This document shows positions 29,019 through 38,025 of a stretch of 64,000 nucleotides of DNA, one piece after another. A program made the position numbers and the translations under genes. The stretch's first letter is position 1. Each line of letters starts with the position of its first letter. The DNA comes from Massilia sp. ST3. GTDB taxonomy: Bacteria; Pseudomonadota; Gammaproteobacteria; Burkholderiales; Burkholderiaceae_D. Below the pieces are notes generated by a model. It saw only the letters and a list, made by a program, of their open reading frames with translations, did not search any database and was not told where the DNA came from. The DNA is taken from contig NZ_JAGPWC010000004.1 of assembly GCF_018119405.1 (NCBI RefSeq), positions 1 through 64,000 on the forward strand, written 5' to 3'.

Positions 29019-30761
29019 TCAGCGGTCGCGGCGGAACAGGCGGAAGCGTTCGTCGCGGTCCGAGGCGCGCCGGCCTTCCCACAGCGCGGCCGGATTGCGC
29101 ACGCCGTACTTGCGCATCATCTCGCGGTCGTCGCGGGTCTTGACGCTGTCGCGCAGCAACACGTAGTCGCATTCGCCGCCGGCCAGGGTCTTGAAGGGCA
29201 GGCGGCCGTAGAAGGCGAGCGAAGCGCGCTGGGCCGGGGTGATGTTGGTGTCGATGCAGCCGCTGCCGCTGCCGTCGGCGCCGCTGTCGGCCGGCAGCCG
29301 CGCCGCGATCTGCTGGGCGACGCCGGCGTAGCTCTTGCTGTAGTTGAGGTCGGGCAGGAACAGGGTCATCAGGAGCACCCACAGCAGGATCAGGCCGCCC
29401 GAGGACAGCACCACCGCGCGCCACAGCACCGAGGGCTGGCGCGACAGGCGCCACTGCACCAGCATGATCCAGCCGATGCTGGCGGCGGTCGCCACCACGA
29501 AGGCGACGATGCCGACTTCAGGCTTGAAGCCGGGCACCAGCTTGAGCGCGTTCTTGGCCAGCTGGGCGGGCCAGCCGGTCAGCTTGGCGACCCAGAACAG
29601 CCACACGAAGGCGCCCAGGATGGTCAGCACCATCACCGAGAACCAGTCGATGGCGTTGATGGCGCCGCGCTTCATGGTCGGCAGGCCGAAGGCGGCCATC
29701 AGGGCCAGCGGCGGCAGCATCTTGAGGAAGTCGCCGTTCTCCGGCGCCGGGTCGCACAGCTGCAGGGCGGCCAGGGTGGCGAAGAAGAAGACCGGCAGCA
29801 CGATGTGAAGGAGCTTGCGCTGGCGGCGCCAGGCCCACACGGCCCACAGCGCGAAGGGCCAGGCCGGCCAGAAGAACCAGATGCCGATGCGGAAGAAGGC
29901 CTTCAGCGAGACCAGGCTGGGCAGGCCGAGCTGCTGGCTGTTCCAGGCCAGCCAGTCGCTTACCGGCGACATGCCGTAGGGCTGGGCCAGCAGCGCCGGC
30001 AGGATCCACACCAGGGTCAGGCCAAAAGCCACGCCGAGGGCGATCGCCAGGTGGCGCAGGGTGGCCGCAACCGGCAGCTTGAGGTAGCGGGTGCAGGCGA
30101 ACAGCGCCACGACCAGGGCCAGCGGCGCCAGGAAGCCGCGCGTGAGGGTCAGGGCGCCCAGCGACAGGCCGACCAGCACGGCGTTGCGGGTGCTGGTGTG
30201 CTCCACGTAGCGCACCGCGCGGTACAGGAAATAGGCCAGCAGCGCGCCCTGCAGGGTGGGCGCCAGGGTCAGGTGGCTCTGCAGCAGCAGGCCGAGGCAG
30301 CCGAGGTAGATCAGGACCGCGGTGTCGCCCAGGGTGCGGCCGTAGTCGTCCGGTTCGGGCTGGCCGCCGAAGGCCAGGCGCAGCGGCTGGGCTTCGGCGC
30401 GGCGTCCCAGGTGGAAGGCGGTGTACCAGAGCGACATGGCGCCGGTCACGAAAATGCAGATGGTCGAGACGCGCGCGGCCAGCACGTCGCCCAGGATCCA
30501 GCCGAACAGCTTGATGCACAGGGCGCCCAGCCAGAAGGCCAGCGGGCCTTCCTCGGCGTTGGCCAGGCCGGCGACGTTCGGGTACAGCCAGTCGTCCAGG
30601 CCGCCGCGCGCCATGGTCCACATGATGCCGAAGCTGCCGGCGTCTTCCTTCCACAGATCGCGGCCGATCAGCCCGGGCAGGATGTACAGCATGCCCAGGG
30701 CGAGCAGGGCCCAGCGGGGCAGCGCCAGGGTGGCGGCGGCGGGAAGGCGGACGGGTTTCAT
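29019..30761 (-). CDS. GT39/ArnT-like integral membrane glycosyltransferase
   Basis: 580 residues with about 11-13 hydrophobic helices. The first periplasmic loop contains GRDLWKEDAGSFGIMWTMA, the conserved acidic loop of lipid-linked-sugar transferases such as ArnT and PMT; NAEEGPLAFWLGAL follows. TLTRGFLAPLA matches the ArnT-type central region. The C-terminal part (from about 480) is a soluble periplasmic domain. It likely moves a sugar from an undecaprenyl carrier onto lipid A or protein. It is a single gene with its own terminator. Confidence 0.85.
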   Translation of the reverse strand: MKPVRLPAAATLALPRWALLALGMLYILPGLIGRDLWKEDAGSFGIMWTMARGGLDDWLYPNVAGLANAEEGPLAFWLGALCIKLFGWILGDVLAARVSTICIFVTGAMSLWYTAFHLGRRAEAQPLRLAFGGQPEPDDYGRTLGDTAVLIYLGCLGLLLQSHLTLAPTLQGALLAYFLYRAVRYVEHTSTRNAVLVGLSLGALTLTRGFLAPLALVVALFACTRYLKLPVAATLRHLAIALGVAFGLTLVWILPALLAQPYGMSPVSDWLAWNSQQLGLPSLVSLKAFFRIGIWFFWPAWPFALWAVWAWRRQRKLLHIVLPVFFFATLAALQLCDPAPENGDFLKMLPPLALMAAFGLPTMKRGAINAIDWFSVMVLTILGAFVWLFWVAKLTGWPAQLAKNALKLVPGFKPEVGIVAFVVATAASIGWIMLVQWRLSRQPSVLWRAVVLSSGGLILLWVLLMTLFLPDLNYSKSYAGVAQQIAARLPADSGADGSGSGCIDTNITPAQRASLAFYGRLPFKTLAGGECDYVLLRDSVKTRDDREMMRKYGVRNPAALWEGRRASDRDERFRLFRRDR

Positions 30762-30804
30762 CGATCAGTCTGATGCTGGAAAATAATCGCGTAGTATAGC
30801 CGCG

Positions 30805-30835
30805 AAAAAAAAAGAAGCCGGAGACCGGCTTCTTT
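30805..30835 (-). terminator. Rho-independent terminator of rpmE2
   Basis: An 11-bp stem (AAAGAAGCCGG with CCGGCTTCTTT, loop AGA) is followed on the minus strand by a run of T. It lies about 40 bases after the rpmE2 stop and separates it from the GT39 gene. Confidence 0.9.
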
Positions 30836-30873
30836 TCTGGTGCTCCGGATCGCTCCGGATCGGCGCCCGGCAA

Positions 30874-31143
30874 TTAGCCGTTGGCGACCGCGGTCTTCGA
30901 GCCGACCGAACCGAACTTCTGGCGGAACTTCTCGACGCGGCCAGCGGTGTCGACGATCTTGTGCTTGCCGGTGTAGAACGGGTGCGATTCAGCCGAGACT
31001 TCGATCTTGACCAGCGGGTATTCCTTACCCTCGTGGGTAGCGGTTTCGCGGGTGGCGATGGTCGAACGGGTGATGAACTTGAAGTCGCAGGACACGTCGT
31101 GGAACAGGACTTCGCGGTAATCCGGATGGGTATCGGTCTTCAT
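30874..31143 (-). CDS. rpmE2: 50S ribosomal protein L31 type B
   Basis: 89 residues. It opens [20 protein letters not shown] and includes [13 protein letters not shown], standard L31 type B features. The zinc-binding CxxC pairs of type A L31 are absent, so this is the zinc-independent paralogue that replaces the zinc form under zinc limitation in many bacteria. ATG 31143 is the family start; the frame is open ten codons further but lacks homology. No zur site was identified by eye. Confidence 0.96.
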   Translation of the reverse strand: MKTDTHPDYREVLFHDVSCDFKFITRSTIATRETATHEGKEYPLVKIEVSAESHPFYTGKHKIVDTAGRVEKFRQKFGSVGSKTAVANG

Positions 31144-31369
31144 GGTATTGCCTTTAGATAGGTTGGTAGCCAAAAGGCACTTCGTCGGTCGTGCTGCTTC
31201 TTGACCCGATTGCCGATCACTTGCCAGGGTTGACTGAACCGGAGATTTTAATCTGAGGAGCGCAGTTCTGCAACAAAAACATGTATTGCCAGGAGGATAA
31301 ATTTGCTTTAGAGATATGTTTCTCTCGACAGTGATGATAAAGTGGTAATTTTAGTTGCGGAGTTCTGCG

Positions 31370-32821
31370 ATGCGATTCGATAGTAAGCATGCGCCTGCTG
31401 AGCGACAAAGGGCGAAACGCCTTGTGCTGTTCGTTCATGGTCTGGGTGGTAAAGCGAAGTCGACGTGGGGAGGCTTCGAAACCCTGCTGAAAAATGATCC
31501 GGAATTAAAAGAGGTGGACGTAAGTTACTTCTCCTATCCGAGTTTTCTCTTGAGGGTTCCGATCTTTGGCACCCGTTATCCGGGCGTTCCGACCCTGGCC
31601 CAGGCGCTCGCAACCCAGATCAAGCACCGATTTTCGGCGTACCAGGATATTACGCTCGTCTGCCATAGCCTTGGCGGGCTCATCGGGAAACAGTATCTTA
31701 TCGATTGCATGGAAGCGGAAGAGCACTCCCAAGTAAGCTCCATTTTGCTCTATGCAGTGCCTAACAACGGCGCAGCCCTGGCTGAGCTGGCAAGCTGTAT
31801 TTCGTGGCGTCATGCGCAATTGCGTCACCTATGCCGGGAATCGGACCTGGTAAGAAACATCGGTAAATCCTGGGAGCGAATGCGCGTCGAAAGCAAAGTC
31901 AAGGTGTGCTACGTGCTGGCTGCGCTCGACAAAGTGGTGCCGGAGCACAGCGCCAGAATGACGTGGAGTAATTCAAACGTGGAGGTGTTGGCCGATCGCG
32001 GGCATATCAATGTTGTAAAGCCAAGCGGAAAAGACGACCTGAGCTATCTCATCCTGAGAAACAGTATCCTTCAAGCTGGTGCTACTCCTACTGCTGCTCC
32101 TGCTCCCGCCCCTCCTGCGGAAAAGCCCAGCAAGTTCACCCAGTCTAGCGTTCCTCAGGCTGTTGCCAAGTATGACGAGAACGACGAGCATGCCGAGGTG
32201 AGAGTCGTTGCGTCCGTTTCCTTGCGAATCCAAAGGGCGGGGAAGTACCTGTTGATTCGCAACGTCCATCGTCCAGAGTCATTTGCCCCGATTGGCGGGG
32301 TGTACAAAACCCGACCCGGCGCGAAAAAAGTTCTGGATCAATTCAATTTCAGAGTCAACGCGGTGGACGACGAGATGGGGGACGATATCAGAGGATTCAT
32401 CACTCAGAACTCCCTGCAAAAATTTCGTGAATGGTTCGAAGGCGGAAGTCTGCGCGAGAGCGCGGAACAATGCGCTTATCGGGAATTTCGGGAGGAGACG
32501 CTGGAAGTCGGACTGGACATACCATCGATCGAGCATCTGCATTTTCGACATATACGTTCCGTAACGGAAGGGCCTGAACCGATTAAGGCGGAAAATTATT
32601 GCCAGTTCCGTATCTTCGAAGTGTACGATCTAGATGAGTCTGCCATAGCGGACGGGGTTGTGGAGACGCTTTATCAAGCTAGTTTGCAATCGCGCGACCT
32701 GATCTGGGTCGACGCGGATGAGATCAGGCGAGGACGGGCTCGAAACCGGCAGCTCATCGCGCCCCATGCCGCATATTTTCTTGGAAAAACCCGTTATCGC
32801 GATCACGACCCGGCCATTTGA
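31370..32821 (+). CDS. Lipase-like alpha/beta hydrolase fused to a SMODS-associated-type NUDIX domain
   Basis: 483 residues. Residues 17-220 form a lipase/esterase domain: oxyanion HGLGG (23-27), nucleophile Ser100 in VCHSLGG, Asp187 in ALDKVVP and His212 in GHINVVKP, so the triad appears complete. A Pro/Ala linker (about 236-255) leads to a NUDIX domain with IGGVYK (308-313), DDIRGFI, and the Nudix core REFREE (371-376); the leading Gly spacing is off the classic box. The NUDIX part resembles Sa_NUDIX domains linked with nucleotide-based immunity. GCGGAG precedes ATG 31370. GC content is lower than in flanking rpmE2 and rho, suggesting transfer. It is a single gene of unknown role. Confidence 0.8.
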   Translation: MRFDSKHAPAERQRAKRLVLFVHGLGGKAKSTWGGFETLLKNDPELKEVDVSYFSYPSFLLRVPIFGTRYPGVPTLAQALATQIKHRFSAYQDITLVCHSLGGLIGKQYLIDCMEAEEHSQVSSILLYAVPNNGAALAELASCISWRHAQLRHLCRESDLVRNIGKSWERMRVESKVKVCYVLAALDKVVPEHSARMTWSNSNVEVLADRGHINVVKPSGKDDLSYLILRNSILQAGATPTAAPAPAPPAEKPSKFTQSSVPQAVAKYDENDEHAEVRVVASVSLRIQRAGKYLLIRNVHRPESFAPIGGVYKTRPGAKKVLDQFNFRVNAVDDEMGDDIRGFITQNSLQKFREWFEGGSLRESAEQCAYREFREETLEVGLDIPSIEHLHFRHIRSVTEGPEPIKAENYCQFRIFEVYDLDESAIADGVVETLYQASLQSRDLIWVDADEIRRGRARNRQLIAPHAAYFLGKTRYRDHDPAI

Positions 32822-32840
32822 CGCGAACCTGGTAAACGAA

Positions 32841-32864
32841 AAAGGCGGCCATCAGGCCGCCTTT
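32841..32864. terminator. Bidirectional terminator between the hydrolase-NUDIX gene and rho
   Basis: A 10-bp stem (AAAGGCGGCC with GGCCGCCTTT, loop ATCA) with T-runs on both strands lies between two convergent stop codons at 32821 and 32885. Confidence 0.88.
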
Positions 32865-32884
32865 CGCGCGAGGCTGCGGAGGAA

Positions 32885-34147
32885 TTAACCGCCGCGGCGC
32901 ATCATGTCGAAGAACTCGACATTGTTCTTGGTCGCGCGCATCTTGTCGAGGATGAACTCCATCGCCTCGATCTCGTCCATCGAGTACAGCAGCTTGCGCA
33001 GGATCCAGATCTTCTGCAGCTGGTCCGGCTTGATCAGGAGCTCTTCGCGGCGGGTGCCCGATTTGTTCAGGTTGATCGCCGGGTAGACGCGCTTCTCGGC
33101 CAGGCGGCGCTCCAGGTGCACTTCCATGTTGCCGGTGCCCTTGAATTCTTCGTAGATCACGTCGTCCATGCGCGAACCGGTTTCGATCAGCGCGGTCGCG
33201 ACGATGGTCAGCGAGCCGCCTTCCTCGACGTTGCGGGCGGCGCCGAAGAAGCGCTTCGGACGCTGCAGCGCGTTGGCGTCGACACCGCCGGTCAGCACCT
33301 TGCCCGAGGCCGGGATCACGGTGTTGTAGGCGCGGGCCAGGCGGGTGATCGAGTCCAGCAGGATCACGACGTCCTTCTTCATCTCGACCAGGCGCTTGGC
33401 TTTTTCCAGCACCATCTCGGCGACCTGCACGTGGCGGGTGGCCGGTTCGTCGAAGGTCGAGGCGACCACTTCGCCGCGCACCGAACGCTGCATCTCGGTC
33501 ACTTCTTCCGGACGTTCGTCGATCAGCAGGACGATCAGGGTCACGTCGGGGTGGTTGGCGGTGATGGCGTGCGCGATATGCTGCAGCATGACCGACTTGC
33601 CCGACTTCGGCGAGGCGACCAGCAGGCCGCGCTGGCCCTTGCCGATCGGCGAGATCAGGTCGACGATGCGGCCGGTGATGTTCTCGGCGCCGTTCATGTC
33701 GCGCTCCAGGCGCAGCGGTTCCTGCGGGTGCAGCGGGGTCAGGTTTTCGAACAGGATGCGGTGCTTCGAGGCTTCCGGCGATTCGCCGTTGACCTTGTCG
33801 ACCTTGACCAGCGCGAAGTAGCGCTCGCCGTCCTTCGGGGTACGCACTTCCCCTTCGATCGAGTCACCCGTATGCAAGTTGAACCGGCGGATCTGCGACG
33901 GCGAGATGTAGATGTCGTCGGTCGAGGCCATGTAGCTGGCGTCCGGCGAACGCAGGAAGCCGAAGCCGTCCGGCAGCACCTCGAGGGCGCCGTCGCCGAA
34001 GATCTGTTCGCCGCCTTTCGCGCGCTTCTTCAGGATCGCGAACATCAGTTCCTGTTTACGCAGGCGGGCTGCGTTGTCGATGTCGAGGCCGATGGCCATC
34101 TCCAGCAGGGCGGAGACGTGCATTGCCTTCAGTTCAGATAAATGCAT
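32885..34147 (-). CDS. rho: Transcription termination factor Rho
   Basis: 420 residues, the normal length. Rho is a hexameric RNA-dependent ATPase that releases RNA polymerase. The N-terminal RNA-binding part has [19 protein letters not shown]; the ATPase has [11 protein letters not shown] (Walker A), [18 protein letters not shown], and [17 protein letters not shown] (Walker B), with [20 protein letters not shown] as Q and R loops. It starts [17 protein letters not shown] as in other betaproteobacteria. trxA lies upstream on the same strand, the common trxA-rho order. Confidence 0.98.
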   Translation of the reverse strand: MHLSELKAMHVSALLEMAIGLDIDNAARLRKQELMFAILKKRAKGGEQIFGDGALEVLPDGFGFLRSPDASYMASTDDIYISPSQIRRFNLHTGDSIEGEVRTPKDGERYFALVKVDKVNGESPEASKHRILFENLTPLHPQEPLRLERDMNGAENITGRIVDLISPIGKGQRGLLVASPKSGKSVMLQHIAHAITANHPDVTLIVLLIDERPEEVTEMQRSVRGEVVASTFDEPATRHVQVAEMVLEKAKRLVEMKKDVVILLDSITRLARAYNTVIPASGKVLTGGVDANALQRPKRFFGAARNVEEGGSLTIVATALIETGSRMDDVIYEEFKGTGNMEVHLERRLAEKRVYPAINLNKSGTRREELLIKPDQLQKIWILRKLLYSMDEIEAMEFILDKMRATKNNVEFFDMMRRGG

Positions 34148-34164
34148 GTTTGTATGGGTGTCCC

Positions 34165-34240
34165 GTGATGGGAAAGTAAAGGTAGGGGAGGGAGCTGCGT
34201 GGCTGGTTTAATCAAGCCGGAAGGACCAGGTAGTCCTTCC
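34165..34240 (-). promoter_or_regulatory. rho leader with hairpin and C-rich rut-like tract
   Basis: On the minus strand the 5' leader of rho holds an 8-bp hairpin (GGAAGGAC with GTCCTTCC, 34219-34240) and then, just before the gene, a 30-base tract (34194-34165) of almost only C, T and A with many CC steps. Such unstructured C-rich RNA is what Rho binds, and rho genes elsewhere are autoregulated by attenuation in the leader. This is an inference from composition and place. Confidence 0.45.
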
Positions 34241-34292
34241 GTCCAGGATGACGGTGGCGCGGGCGCGCCGCCGCCGCTTGTCTCTTTTTTTC

Positions 34293-34619
34293 TTAAATGT
34301 TGCTGTCGATGAATGCAGTCAGCTGGCCTTTGGCCATGGCGCCCACTTTCTGGGCAGCGGCAACACCATTCTTGAACAGGATCAGCGTCGGAATGCCGCG
34401 GATGCCGAACTTGGCCGGCACGGCCTGGTTCGCGTCGACGTCCAGCTTGGCGATCGTGACCTTGCCTTCGTATTCCTTGGCGACTTCTTCCAGGATCGGT
34501 GCAATCATCTTGCACGGGCCGCACCACTCGGCCCAGAAGTCCACCAGAACCGGGCGCTCGGACTTGAGCACGTCGGTGTCGAAGGATGCGTCGCTGATAT
34601 GTTTGATGTTTTCGCTCAT
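34293..34619 (-). CDS. trxA: Thioredoxin 1
   Basis: 108 residues, classic thioredoxin length. The redox site is [10 protein letters not shown] (Cys-Gly-Pro-Cys). The rest follows the fold: [31 protein letters not shown] (with the cis-Pro), [13 protein letters not shown]. It keeps cytoplasmic protein thiols reduced and serves as donor for several reductases. It lies 145 bases before rho on the same strand. Confidence 0.98.
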   Translation of the reverse strand: MSENIKHISDASFDTDVLKSERPVLVDFWAEWCGPCKMIAPILEEVAKEYEGKVTIAKLDVDANQAVPAKFGIRGIPTLILFKNGVAAAQKVGAMAKGQLTAFIDSNI

Positions 34620-34841
34620 GGTTTCCTCAAATGAGGTAAGGATTCAATTAACGCCTGGAGACCGATCGTGCGCGATGTCTCAGCCGGCTGCCGTGCACTA
34701 CACAATATATTGCTGCTACACAATGGTGGAGGCACTGTGCGCAAATATCAATATGGAGAAACGGCTAGAGGATGTCAGGCGGGGAATGAGGCGAATAATA
34801 CCCCATTTTTTTAAAAAGTGTTTATCAGTTTGTACAAAACC

Positions 34842-35243
34842 TCAACATTCCACGGCACGCCGCAATTGCTCGGCGCCGATCGGCTTGCTGAAGGCGCCGG
34901 ACACCTCCAGGCCGAGGGCGCGCGCCAGGTCGCAGGCTGCGTCGCGCAGCCCGTCGCCGAGGGCCGTCAGCACCACGACCTTGCCGCGGAAGCCCTGGCC
35001 GGCGGCGGCCTGCAGGAACTCGATGCCATCCATCTCGGGCAGCATCAGGTCGCAGATCACGACGTCGGGGCGGTGCTCGCCCAGCCGGGCCAGCGCGCGG
35101 CGCGCGTCTTCCTCGGTGGCGACATGATAGGGACCGGCCGCGGCCAGCATTTCTTCCAGCACTTCCAGCACGAACCGGTCGTCGTCGAGCACCAGCACGC
35201 GCTTGGGCGCGGCGCTTGAGTGAGCGAGATCGGCGTGGCTCAT
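34842..35243 (-). CDS. Single-domain response regulator (CheY-like)
   Basis: 133 residues with one receiver domain: DDD acidic pocket (VLVLDDDRFVLEVL), phospho-acceptor Asp in VICDLMLPEMDG, VVLTAL, and the Lys of FSKPI. No output domain. The start ATG 35243 is chosen over an in-frame ATG at 35318, whose sequence does not look coding; the ribosome site is weak. No kinase is adjacent, so its partner is unknown. The 220 bases between it and trxA contain AT-rich sequence with no recognised gene. Confidence 0.85.
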   Translation of the reverse strand: MSHADLAHSSAAPKRVLVLDDDRFVLEVLEEMLAAAGPYHVATEEDARRALARLGEHRPDVVICDLMLPEMDGIEFLQAAAGQGFRGKVVVLTALGDGLRDAACDLARALGLEVSGAFSKPIGAEQLRRAVEC

Positions 35244-35337
35244 GGTCAATAAAGAACGTTGACGAAAAGGAGGGCCATTATGGCCAGGATTTTGAACAAA
35301 TGGCCAGCGCTGCCGCAAATTTTCGACGCGTGACGCC

Positions 35338-36078
35338 TTAGACGCTGCCCGTAAAGCGCGCCAGGTGGCCTGGATGCCACATGGTGGCGACCGAGGCCAC
35401 CCGCCCGGCCGAGGTGGTGCGACGGTGCAGGACCAGGCAGCAGCTGTCCACCGGCACCGCCAGCACGAGGGCCACGTCCGGCTGGGCCGGGTGGGCTTCG
35501 ATGGTGTAGGTGGCGCCCTGCAGCGGGGCGGCCTGCATCAGGTGCTCGTTCGGGGTGATGAGGGTAAAGTCCTGCTCCAGGTAGGCGGGCGCGCAATCCG
35601 GGTTGACCCAGCGGTCTTCGAGCTGGATCGGGATGTCGTTCTCGAAGTGCAGGATCAGCGAGTGGAACAGGGGCGCGCCGGGCTCGAGCTCGAACTCGGC
35701 GGCCAGCTCGTCGCCGGCTTCCTCCTGGCGCAGCAGGCGCACGCTGGCGCGGTGCGCCTTGCCGCGGGCGCGGATCTCGTCGGCGATGTTGCGGATCTCG
35801 ACCAAAGTCGCCTGGTATTTCTGCGGGGCGACATAGGTGCCCGAACCCTGGCGCCGCGTCAGTACCTGCTCGGCGGTGAGCTCGCGCACGGCGCGGTTGA
35901 CGGTCATGCGCGACACGCCGAACTGGCGCACCAGGGCCTGCTCGGAGGGCACGAGGTCGCCTTCCTTCCAGCGTCCGGCGGCGATTTCGCCGACCAGGTA
36001 ATCCTTGATGCGCTGGAAAATGGGCGTACTGTCTTGCGCGGTCTGTTCTTCCAAACTACTCTCCCGGGAGCCGATCAT
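35338..36078 (-). CDS. hutC: Histidine utilization repressor, GntR family
   Basis: 246 residues. An N-terminal winged helix (PIFQRIKDYLVGEIAAGRW, DLVPSEQALVRQFGVSRMTV) is followed by a UTRA effector domain (GAPLFHSLILHFENDIPIQL, ...). In the family urocanate releases it from DNA. GSGTYV ends the DNA-binding part. A HutC-like operator lies inside the hutU promoter at 39880-39891. The gene is separated from the hut operon by three other genes and faces away from it. ATG 36078 is the family-like start. Confidence 0.95.
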   Translation of the reverse strand: MIGSRESSLEEQTAQDSTPIFQRIKDYLVGEIAAGRWKEGDLVPSEQALVRQFGVSRMTVNRAVRELTAEQVLTRRQGSGTYVAPQKYQATLVEIRNIADEIRARGKAHRASVRLLRQEEAGDELAAEFELEPGAPLFHSLILHFENDIPIQLEDRWVNPDCAPAYLEQDFTLITPNEHLMQAAPLQGATYTIEAHPAQPDVALVLAVPVDSCCLVLHRRTTSAGRVASVATMWHPGHLARFTGSV

Positions 36079-36199
36079 GACAGGCCGGGGCGGCGCTGCC
36101 GTCACCCAGGATTTTAACCGGGATTCGAAAGCAAGACCCGGAGTGCTTCCCCCGGCGCCAGGGGCTAGGATGGAGCCATTCGCTATTCGGAGCATCATC

Positions 36200-37270
36200 A
36201 TGAACGCCGCCATGCCAACACAAGCATTCGATACCGACGAGGCGCGCTGGGACGCCGTCCAGCGCCGCGACCGCGCCGCCGACGGCTGTTTCGTGTACTC
36301 GGTGCGCAGCACCGGCGTCTACTGCCGTCCTTCCTGCCCCTCGCGTCCGGCGCGGCGCGCCAACGTCGCCTTCCATGCCGATGGCGCCGAGGCCGAGGCC
36401 GCGGGCTTCCGCGCCTGCCTGCGCTGCAAGCCGAACGAGGCGCCGCTGGCCGAGCGCCAGGCCCGGGCCGTGGCCCGTGCCTGCCGCCTGATCGAGGCAT
36501 CGGAAGAAGAACCGGATCTCGACAGCCTGGCGCAAGCGGCCGGCATGAGCCGCTTCCACTTCCACCGCGTGTTCAAGGCCCACACCGGCATCACGCCCAA
36601 GGCCTATGCGGCGGCCCAGCGCGCGGCGAAGGTGCGCGCCCAGCTGCCGGAAGCGCCGAGCGTCACCGACGCCATCTACGACGCCGGCTTCGGTTCGAGC
36701 GGGCGCTTCTATGCCGCGTCCGGCGGCCTGCTCGGCATGACGCCCGGCCGCTACCGCGCGGGCGGGCAGGGCGAGACCATCCGCTTCGCGGTGGCGCAGT
36801 GCTCGCTGGGCGCGATCCTGGTGGCGGCCACCGAACGCGGCATCTGCGCGGTGCTGATCGGCGACGAACCGGAACCCCTGGTGCACGACCTGCAGGAACG
36901 CTTCCCGCGCGCCGAGCTGCTCGGCGCCGAGGCCGGCTTCGAGCAGACCGTGGCCCGCGTCATCGGCCTGGTCGAGGCGCCGCGCGTTGGACTGGACCTG
37001 CCGCTGGACGTGCGCGGCACGGCTTTCCAGCAGCGCGTCTGGCAGGCCTTGCGCGAGATCCCGGCCGGCCAGACCGTCAGCTATGCCGAACTGGCCGAGC
37101 GCGTGGGCCTGAAGGGTGGGGCGCGCGCCGTGGCCGGGGCTTGCGCCGCGAACCCGGTGGCGGTGGCGATTCCCTGCCACCGCGTGGTGCGCCTGGATGG
37201 TGCGCTGTCCGGCTACCGCTGGGGCATCGAGCGCAAGCGCGCGCTGCTGGACCGGGAGGCGGGGCAATGA
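36200..37270 (+). CDS. ada: Bifunctional Ada: methylphosphotriester sensor, AraC-type regulator and O6-methylguanine-DNA methyltransferase
   Basis: 356 residues, the full Ada length. The N-terminal zinc domain has the four Cys (GVYCRPSCPSR, CLRCKP); the first is the methylphosphotriester acceptor. The AraC-type helix-turn-helix region follows (LAQAAGMSRFHFHRVFKAHTG). The C-terminal methyltransferase has VWQALREIPAGQTVSYAELA and the active-site PCHRVV. It repairs alkylated DNA and, when methylated, activates its own regulon. CGGAGC precedes the start. Its neighbour overlaps by four bases. Confidence 0.96.
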   Translation: MNAAMPTQAFDTDEARWDAVQRRDRAADGCFVYSVRSTGVYCRPSCPSRPARRANVAFHADGAEAEAAGFRACLRCKPNEAPLAERQARAVARACRLIEASEEEPDLDSLAQAAGMSRFHFHRVFKAHTGITPKAYAAAQRAAKVRAQLPEAPSVTDAIYDAGFGSSGRFYAASGGLLGMTPGRYRAGGQGETIRFAVAQCSLGAILVAATERGICAVLIGDEPEPLVHDLQERFPRAELLGAEAGFEQTVARVIGLVEAPRVGLDLPLDVRGTAFQQRVWQALREIPAGQTVSYAELAERVGLKGGARAVAGACAANPVAVAIPCHRVVRLDGALSGYRWGIERKRALLDREAGQ

Positions 37271-37956
37271 CGCAGGTCGACTGGGACGACGTGTCGGCGC
37301 AGCTCGACGAGCAGGGCTGCGCCCGCGTTCCCGGCCTGCTGTCGCCCGACGAATGCGGCTGGTATGCGGCGCTCTATGATCGTCCCGAAGGCTTTCGCAG
37401 CCGCGTCGTGATGGAGCGCCACGGCTTCGGGCGCGGCGAGTACCAGTATTTTTCCTATCCGCTGCCGGGCGCGCTGGACTGGCTGCGCACCCGGCTGTAT
37501 CCGCCGCTGGCGCGCATCGCCAACCGCTGGCAGGCGGCTCTCGGGCAGGACCTGCGCTTCCCGGCAGCGCACGCGGACTTCCTGGCGCGCTGCCACGGCG
37601 CCGGCCAGCTGCGCCCGACGCCGCTGCTGCTGCGCTACCGCGCGGGCGACTACAACTGCCTGCACCAGGACCTGTACGGCGAGCACGTATTTCCGCTGCA
37701 GGTGGCGGTGCTGCTGTCCCGGCCCGGCGCGGACTTCGAGGGCGGCGAGTTCGTCTTGACGGAGCAGCGTCCGCGCATGCAGTCGCGCGCCGAGGTGGTG
37801 CCCTTGAGGCAGGGCGACGCCGTGGTCTTCCCCGTCAACCACCGTCCGGTGCAGGGCACGCGCGGTGTCTACCGCGTCGCCATGCGCCACGGCGTGAGCC
37901 GCCTGCGCCAGGGCAGCCGTCATACCCTGGGGATCATCTTTCACGACGCGGCCTAG
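37267..37956 (+). CDS. 2OG-Fe(II) oxygenase (Oxygenase-NA type)
   Basis: 229 residues. ATG 37267 overlaps the ada stop (ATGA), so it is translationally coupled. The double-stranded beta-helix iron site is HxD in NCLHQDLYGEHVFPLQ, with a distal His in the VYRVAMRHGVS region and an Arg nearby for 2-oxoglutarate. This family often lies beside ada or alkA-type genes and is a candidate alkylation-damage or protein hydroxylase; it is not classical AlkB by sequence. Functional assignment beyond the fold is inference from context. Confidence 0.82.
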   Translation: MTQVDWDDVSAQLDEQGCARVPGLLSPDECGWYAALYDRPEGFRSRVVMERHGFGRGEYQYFSYPLPGALDWLRTRLYPPLARIANRWQAALGQDLRFPAAHADFLARCHGAGQLRPTPLLLRYRAGDYNCLHQDLYGEHVFPLQVAVLLSRPGADFEGGEFVLTEQRPRMQSRAEVVPLRQGDAVVFPVNHRPVQGTRGVYRVAMRHGVSRLRQGSRHTLGIIFHDAA

Positions 37957-38025
37957 GTTTACCCTATACTTCTCCGTGCCGCGCCCACGAGGCGCGGGAC
38001 CCTATTTTCACGGAGAAGAACAAGC

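Noticed and set aside
34219-34240. Terminator between trxA and rho
   Set aside because: The hairpin has no following T-run on the minus strand; it is treated as part of the rho leader.
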